DNA of 64,000 bases from contig NC_088308.1 of the NCBI RefSeq assembly GCF_910592395.1, positions 27,791,501 to 27,855,500 of the forward strand, given 5' to 3'. Below the pieces are notes generated by a model, which was given only the letters and a program-made list of their open reading frames with translations, did no database searches and had not been told where the DNA came from. The DNA is from Lineus longissimus. Lineage: Eukaryota; Nemertea; Pilidiophora; Heteronemertea; Lineidae. Shown here piece by piece: positions 58,010 to 64,000 of the stretch. Each line of letters begins with the position of its first letter. Positions within the stretch are counted from its first letter, which is position 1. The position numbers and the translations under genes are program-made.

Positions 58010-60060
58010 GCAGTTGTCAGTTGCAAATGTTTTTCAACGACAACATATGTATATCATGTATGTCAGTATGTATACTTCATCCCATGACCTATAGGTCTCG
58101 TTAGGGAGTTTCTCCCGAATGTACGCGATGATGACGTACCCAAATAAAAAGGACGTAACATCTATTTTAAAATGCTTTCCAAAGTGATTGCATGAGGACA
58201 ACCTATTTGTGTCGTATATCACTGGAAACGCCCGATTCCGCTGATTCGGCAGGATGTTAAATCGGGCATTTTATTTCTTTAAATAAATCATGAGCGTCGC
58301 ATTTGCTCCTAGCTCTGTTCACCATCCAAAATGGCAAAAATGCATGCAAAAATGGCAATAATATTGCCAATAATTGGGCCGGACAATCACGGCAAACACC
58401 AAATATTATTAACTATTTCCTGAATATTTCTTACAGCGACCATTCTCATGTGAAAGAAAGTTCCTTACGCTACACAAAATTTTTTTAAAAATCGTGGGTT
58501 AACCATTGAACTTTTGAGATATGTTGAACTTTGCACAAATCAGCAAAAAAAGCGCACCAACTGGCACTGGACGGCATTGAAACACAAGGCCGACGCACAT
58601 TCCAAGTTCAGTGTACACATACGCCGGCAACAACAATAAAATGCGTAGTTTCTTGTTAGCCGCCTATTGAGAAGCGCTCTAGGTTTTATAAACTCCAAAA
58701 GAACATGTCTTTGCCAAAACAACTGCTAAATCAACACTGGCATACTTTAAAGACCAAGAAATTAATGATTTTTTAGAAACTACGGTTAGGGTTTGGCCGC
58801 GCCTGAATACAAAGAAACTCTCTAATGAGACCTGTGGCCCCGCACTTTCGAAAACGAGGCTATCAATCAAGATGGACGAACGGCAAGGGCGAACGGGACG
58901 CGAGGTTTTTTTTTACAGGTAGGTTCGTACCATCGTGTACATTGACCGCCAATCAGAGCTCAGTAACTTCGCCTGACGTCATCAAGTAAGACACGCACGT
59001 GTTGTTAGTCAGTAAACAAGATCAGCGATGCACATTGACAATTGGTGCGAGTTCGAATCTCGAAGGACCCAAACAATTATGCACTTTTTGTTTTTATTGC
59101 TTTGTTCATTTACTTAGTTATTTTTGATAATAAATTAAATGTACACAGTGGTACGAACCAACCTCCGGGACTACCAGTTGTTTAAGGCCAGGGGTGGCAG
59201 CATAGACAATTGACCTGCGACGCACCTGCTACCTAAGTGCCAAAGTGGATGTAATGCCGAGAGAATTTGCACAGTATATAAGGGTCTCGTTATACATGTA
59301 TATTAAACCATGTTCATGCTTGCTTTGACTTGATGATATGAGGGAGCTTGTTCAGGGGTTCCAGCTGTAAATCGTCCCCCGCCCTAAAAACGGGCGATAT
59401 TTTTAATTTTTAGTAATTGCCAAGTTCTATTTTCTTAGCACAGATGGCAGCACTAGAGAAGATGAGTGTTGCGCGGATATATCAGCTTCGAGGACGTACC
59501 GGCGTGTCCTTCAGAAATGACTTCTGTCAATGAGACACTAATACTGAAATGGGTCATAACTTAAGTACGTTTGCATCTCGTCAAGCGCGGGGGGGAGGGG
59601 CAACGCTGCTAGGGTCTTGATCACGAACATTGGAGATAATTGACCAACTTATATCTGTAAGTCACACACTCTCCGAAGACAGTCACAACCCTGGAGGAGA
59701 CACTACAAATTGTATTTTGCTTCATCATTACATCATCGGAGACTGACCCACAGATTACCAGCTCAAAGTCAGCAAGTAGGATCTGATATATTGAACCAAT
59801 CAAAACTCAATATAAGAACATGATCGATCGAATTCTCCGTCTCATCCTAGAATCGTGCAATGTAGATCTAACACAACAGCTCGACCCTGCCACAGAGAAG
59901 ACAGTTATAATCAATTTATGTCTTCGATATTCAGATTGAGTCTTGTGTGTTTGAAAGATTCTTGTGTTTATTGGCAACTGTCTCCCACCTTCCCGATATT
60001 ATTGTGTTGTAGCCTGACTATCGTTGTGACAATTAGGTTACAACCTGGTCTACCTAAGGG
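58010..60060. other. Interval upstream of MIEF
   Basis: It must contain the MIEF promoter and 5' UTR exon or exons on the minus strand. No LYR-motif upstream ORF like that of human MIEF1 was found. It holds the inverted-repeat element at 58918-59163 and a diverged partial copy of the 85-bp satellite unit near 59877-59910. Nothing else is evident. Confidence 0.5.
58918..59163. mobile_element. 246-bp element with imperfect 23-bp terminal inverted repeats
   Basis: GGTAGGTTCGTACCATCGTG at 58918 is matched on the opposite strand at 59163 (GGTTGGTTCGTACCACTGTG), with about 19 of 23 positions complementary. The interior is AT-rich and non-coding. It contains a tRNA-like B-box word (GAGTTCGAATCTC) near 59050 but no cloverleaf. 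No clear target-site duplication was seen, so this may be a MITE or chance. Confidence 0.4.
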
Positions 60061-60063
60061 TTA

Positions 60064-60743
60064 GACACCTCGACATGACCACAGAGAAGACAGTTCACAG
60101 CCTTGCTGCCACAGAGACAATGTTGACTCCTGGCCTATCTGAGGGTGAGACACCTCGACATGACCACAGAGAAGACAGTTCACAGCCTTGCTGCCACAGA
60201 GACAATGTTGACTCCTGGCCTATCTGAGGGTGAGACACCTCGACATGACCACAGAGAAGACAGTTCACCGCCTTGCTGCCACAGAGACAATGTTGACTCC
60301 TGGCCTATCTGAGGGTGAGACACCTCGACATGACCACAGAGAAGACAGTTCACAGCTTTGCTGCCACAGAGACAATGTTGACTCCTGGCCTATCTGAGGG
60401 TGAGACACCTCGACATGACCACAGAGAAGACAGTTCACAGCTTTGCTGCCACAGAGACAATGTTGACTCCTGGCCTATCTGAGGGTGAGACACCTCGACA
60501 TGACCACAGAGAAGACAGTTCACCGCCTTGCTGCCACAGAGACAATGTTGACTCCTGGCCTATCTGAGGGTTAGACACCTCGACATGACCACAGAGAAGA
60601 CAGTTCACAGCTTTGCTGCCACAGAGACAATGTTGACTCCTGGCCTATCTGAGGGTTAGACACCTCGACATGACCACAGAGAAGACAGTTCACAGCCTTG
60701 CTGCCACAGAGACAATGTTGACACCTGGCCTGACTGAAAGTAG
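60064..60743. repeat. 85-bp minisatellite, eight tandem units
   Basis: Unit starts are at 60064, 60149, 60234, 60319, 60404, 60489, 60574 and 60659, each opening with GACACCTCGACATGACCACA. The units are almost identical; variation is confined to a few sites (CACAGCC, CACCGCC or CACAGCT in mid-unit; GGGTGAGA or GGGTTAGA at the junction), and the last unit diverges at its end. Diverged partial unit sequence lies just upstream (59877-59910, 60037-60063). Since 85 is not a multiple of three, it is not a coding repeat. Confidence 0.97.
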
Positions 60744-60821
60744 ACATCCCGATTATTTTTATCGAATTTCCCTCTTCCTTGGTTCCCCAATTGAAGAAAC
60801 AACAGTTTAAACAAGAAGTAT

Positions 60822-60827
60822 TTTATT
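60822..60827 (-). terminator. DRC3: Probable DRC3 polyadenylation signal
   Basis: TTTATT on the plus strand gives AATAAA on the minus strand, about 400 bp after the DRC3 stop. The 3' UTR in between contains two C-rich tracts in RNA sense (G runs at 60968-60981 and 61015-61025 on the plus strand). Confidence 0.5.
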
Positions 60828-61222
60828 TTATTTACAAACAAATAATTCTGTACACAACATGTCAAAGTAAAATAATAATAATACATGTAAATGGATTCTT
60901 ATTCTCATGCTGCCCTAGACAGAATCAGTCTGCCAGAGGACAGGGCTGTATTTAAATGTTTGGTCATGGGGGGGGGGGGGGCAGAAGGCTCTCTAGGAGA
61001 AGGTGTGTGTGTGTGGGGGGGGGGGTCAGAACACCTCTTTTCCTCCCAAATCTACATACACCCTCTCCACACGGCGTCTGGCATGGAAAAAGCAAGCTGA
61101 TTGCTTTCCACTGATATCACTCTCAGTATCCCAACCATTCATACCATACTTCCTAACGGTTCTGAAATGTTTCTTACTGGATTTCCTGATCCTCTCTATT
61201 GATCAAATCAATACCTAATAAT

Positions 61223-63742
61223 CTAGTAGTTGCCATACTGTAAGTCTAGAGTGTCAATTTCATCTCGTAAGTGATCAATCAGATTTGTGATTTCTGATAC
61301 TCTGTTTCGATTCCTTGTGATCTCGTCCTCATGCAACCCCTCGATCATATTTGACATCCAGGAGTTGATCCTTGTCACAATGTCGTCCTCTCGGTTGTCA
61401 ATCTTCAAGAGATGGACGTCGTGGCTGGATGTGACAGCATTGATGATCGTGTCCTTGTCAACAAACAGCTGAAATAGAAACAGGTCATTGTATGGTTTGT
61501 TTCGCAGCAAAGTAAACCTTAATTTCAAAGTCAACAACTTCTAGTAAAAGAATGTTTCATGTCTGAAAGGACTGCCTTTGATAGAACGGGAGTCGACTGG
61601 ACAGACCACTCACCAGTCTGAGGTCTTCAGGGATCTCATCATCGAGCTCATTCTTCACCACCTTCTCGAGAGTAACAATGGCAATCTCCAAAAGCTTCTC
61701 ATGATGCATATTCTCAAGGTCACGGCATTGCGAAATTAAACCTTGCACATTCTCTATGAAGCTTGACACCATGTCTGCCAGGTTGCGCTCAAAGTCTTTG
61801 ATGGACTCCTGTAAGATAACAAGCAAGCGATGAGACGAGACTGCAACACTCTTGCATAGGCCTCCACAGTACCACACTGTTGAAAGAAAGATATAATGAA
61901 GCAACTTATATATGGTATGGTATTGGCATCCCAGTAATAGACACCGATTCTCACTAGGGGATGTGTCAACATATGCAATACCCTGTTATAACAGTCACTG
62001 AATGTGGCTAGAAATTCGACAACACAGGAGAAAGACATTTCTGTGTTTGCTGCCAACTTTAAATACTTGCCTCCAGCTGATCCACCAGTTGTAATTCATA
62101 TCCCATCAGTTTATCTCGAAGTTCAGACACTTCATTATGATAGTCCGTAATGCTGGTCTCCACTAGCTTCTGTTCGGTATACTGCGGCAGTTCTTGGAAT
62201 AACTGGAAGAAACCATTTATCTGGGTAAGATATCTCTCCTACATGGATGTAAACAAAAGGTTATTCGAGGTTGTGACATTGTCCTTTCCTGGAGGAGATA
62301 AAACAAGGGGTACTTAGCTTCTTTCCACAACTGCTTTTTTAGTTTCAAGACCATGATTGCAAGTTGGCTAGGATACCATTTATTGTCTAGCCCACTGCAC
62401 AGTGTTTTAGGCAAGAGCACTGTTTTTAAAAACATCTAATTTCTATAAATAAAAACAGAACACTTCTCAGTAATAAACTTAAGTAAGTATGCTAACCTTC
62501 TTTTTAAACTCCATGAAGTACGCAATGCCTAGCATGCCCATCTGCTTGTTATCTTGCTTGGCTTCATCGACACATTCAGTAAACTGGTGGACTTCCTCTT
62601 CACGTTTACTATGCTCCTCGAGACCATACTCGAATATCTGTAGACACACTTGCACAAACTTCTCTTTGAAGGTAATAAGGAGTTCATCCACAGTTGGCAT
62701 GAAGTTGAGTTTCTGGCCCTCAGTATCCTCCTGGTATAGACTATCAAACAGATACGGCCCATTCAGGTTTTCGATGTAACCAGCCTTGTGGCGTTTCAAT
62801 TCTCCATCCCTCATAGTCCTCTCTCCTTCTTCTCTCTCCTTCTTTGCTTCATCATGATCAAGCTCCTCAATGGCAGTCTGGTAAAGTTCATACGCGGATC
62901 CTTTCTGCAAGTTTAACAGAAGATTTTTACAACAATGACCGATGTTCTTTTGTCACGGAGCTCAACTAATGATACATGGAAGCCAAAGTGGCAGAAAAAG
63001 CAATGCAAAGATTGTCTCAATGCCAGTGGAGTTTGATATGCCAATAAGTTGGCTCACATAATTGAAACAAAAAAATGCACAGGCAAAAGTACAAATTTTT
63101 GAAACAAATCTGGTATAGAGTGAATCATATTATCTCAAGACTCATACTCACAGAATTCTCATCAATCAGTCTGTAGTCAAGATAATCGAGGTTTGGCAGA
63201 TGAGCAATCACAAACACTTTGTACTCTGAGAGATCACAGAAGGGATTTCCACTTAAGTTTAGCGTCCTCAGCTTCTTGAACCTCCGTAAGTATACCAGCT
63301 GAACAGGAAAGAAAAATAGTCACATCAATAAAGGTACAGCAGTAAAAATTAGGCAATTTATTACAAGCTCTTGCTCTGGTTCTCTTCTAGTAATGCCGGA
63401 AAACCAAAATCACGTATGGCTTCTTAAGTTGATGAAGGTCACTGTGACTGAGGACATTTCCAAACTCAGCATGTACGTGTATGACCAGGTTTCAAGGGAT
63501 GAAGGAGGTTGGGCTTCAAACTGGCTAACCCCATCCACCATAAGAAAAGTTTTATAATCCAGCTGCCTGGGTACTCACATTGTCCAGTTCTTTTAAGTTG
63601 TTATTTCCAATCGAAAACACATGGAGATTAAGTGTCTCCATGTTCTCAATTCGAGATATTCTGTTGTTGTAAAGTGTGAGGTCTTCAAGTCTGGTTAATT
63701 TATCCAGGCCCTCGATGGCTTCGATATTGTTGAAGGATAAAT
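61223..63742 (-). CDS. DRC3: Dynein regulatory complex subunit 3 (DRC3/LRRC48), 3' part; 5' exons beyond window
   Basis: Exons in coding order: 63742-63579, 63298-63152, 62904-62497, 62238-62071, 61808-61614, 61468-61223 (stop at 61223-61225). The first visible exon starts in phase 1 within leucine-rich repeats ([20 protein letters not shown]), so the protein begins right of position 63742, and 63743-64000 reads as intron. The LRRs end in an LRR cap (exon 63152-63298: [20 protein letters not shown]). A long coiled coil follows with [35 protein letters not shown] and [12 protein letters not shown], all family signatures. Known role: a component of the axonemal nexin-dynein regulatory complex in motile cilia and flagella. 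The intron after 62071 uses a GC donor (GAG|gcaagt). Confidence 0.95.
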
Positions 63743-64000
63743 CTGCAAACAACGAATGAATAAGGTTAAGGAAAATACTGCACAGGAAAACTTCAATTCA
63801 TTTCTGGTCAACAAAGGAGATTCTATCTATGAATAAATCTATTCTAAGTCGTCACACACGCATGAGCGGGATATGGTCAAATCTTCAAGCAATAATATTA
63901 CAAAACTTGATTAAGAATAAGATAAGAATAAGATTAACATTTTTCTCAAAAGAGGATGAAAATCAGTGTCCTTGAAATCAACTGGTAGCATTCATAAACT

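Noticed and set aside
57983-58900. Upstream ORF encoding an LYR-motif microprotein, as in human MIEF1 mRNA
   Set aside because: Minus-strand open frames here (for example 58034-58222, 58679-58870) lack the LYR motif and overall similarity. It might lie in a spliced upstream exon I cannot define.
59030-59075. tRNA gene suggested by a GAGTTCGAATCTC B-box
   Set aside because: There is no A-box at the right distance and no acceptor stem partner; at most it is a tRNA-derived fragment.
60064-60743. CRISPR-like array
   Set aside because: Units are contiguous 85-bp satellite repeats without unique spacers, in a eukaryotic genome.

Overview
The window is invertebrate nuclear DNA. Genes are split into many short exons with GT-AG introns of about 80 bp to several kb, intergenic space is AT-rich, and TACATGTA-type words are frequent. 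Every gene recognised is a conserved metazoan gene. A dynein regulatory subunit implies a ciliated animal, and the mix fits a marine lophotrochozoan or an invertebrate deuterostome; I cannot name the species.

Layout, left to right: (1) Positions 1-10155, minus: flightless-1 (FLII), 26 exons, running off the left edge before its last part. (2) A 422-bp divergent promoter region. (3) Positions 10578-25939, plus: a lysosomal alpha-mannosidase (MAN2B1-like, GH38) with a complete reading frame of 25 exon positions. (4) A gene-poor stretch to about 31.7 kb, then a single-exon Atonal-family bHLH gene (31794-32414, plus). (5) Another gene-poor stretch, then ribosomal protein L10 (37419-39405, plus; uL16), with a probable TOP leader exon and a candidate intronic box C/D snoRNA. 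(6) CNOT3 (41539-51424, plus), a CCR4-NOT subunit, complete in 19 exons. (7) Convergent with it, a MIEF/MiD49-51 mitochondrial fission adaptor (56237-57982, minus), complete in 3 coding exons. (8) An 85-bp minisatellite of eight units (60064-60743). (9) Positions 61223-63742, minus: the 3' six coding exons of DRC3/LRRC48; the 5' end lies beyond the right edge.

The main discovery is in the alpha-mannosidase. Exon position 6 exists as four tandem homologous versions (12512-12615, 13007-13110, 13572-13669, 13833-13930), and exon position 8 as two (15055-15171, 15258-15374). Each position-6 copy has a length of 3n+2, enters in phase 1 and leaves in phase 0, so the protein stays in frame only if exactly one copy is used. 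This is the structural signature of mutually exclusive splicing, with up to 4 x 2 = 8 predicted enzyme isoforms. The variable exons encode parts of the GH38 catalytic domain, so isoforms could differ in substrate preference.

Mobile DNA: a fold-back piggyBac-like MITE (TTAA target site) and a 124-bp TIR element in FLII introns, and a 246-bp inverted-repeat element near 59 kb. The genes are housekeeping, ciliary or developmental and do not form one pathway. Exon coordinates were derived by hand from splice consensus, reading phase and protein-family similarity recalled from memory. Phases sum correctly for the five multi-exon genes where this was checked end to end, but no transcript data were available.
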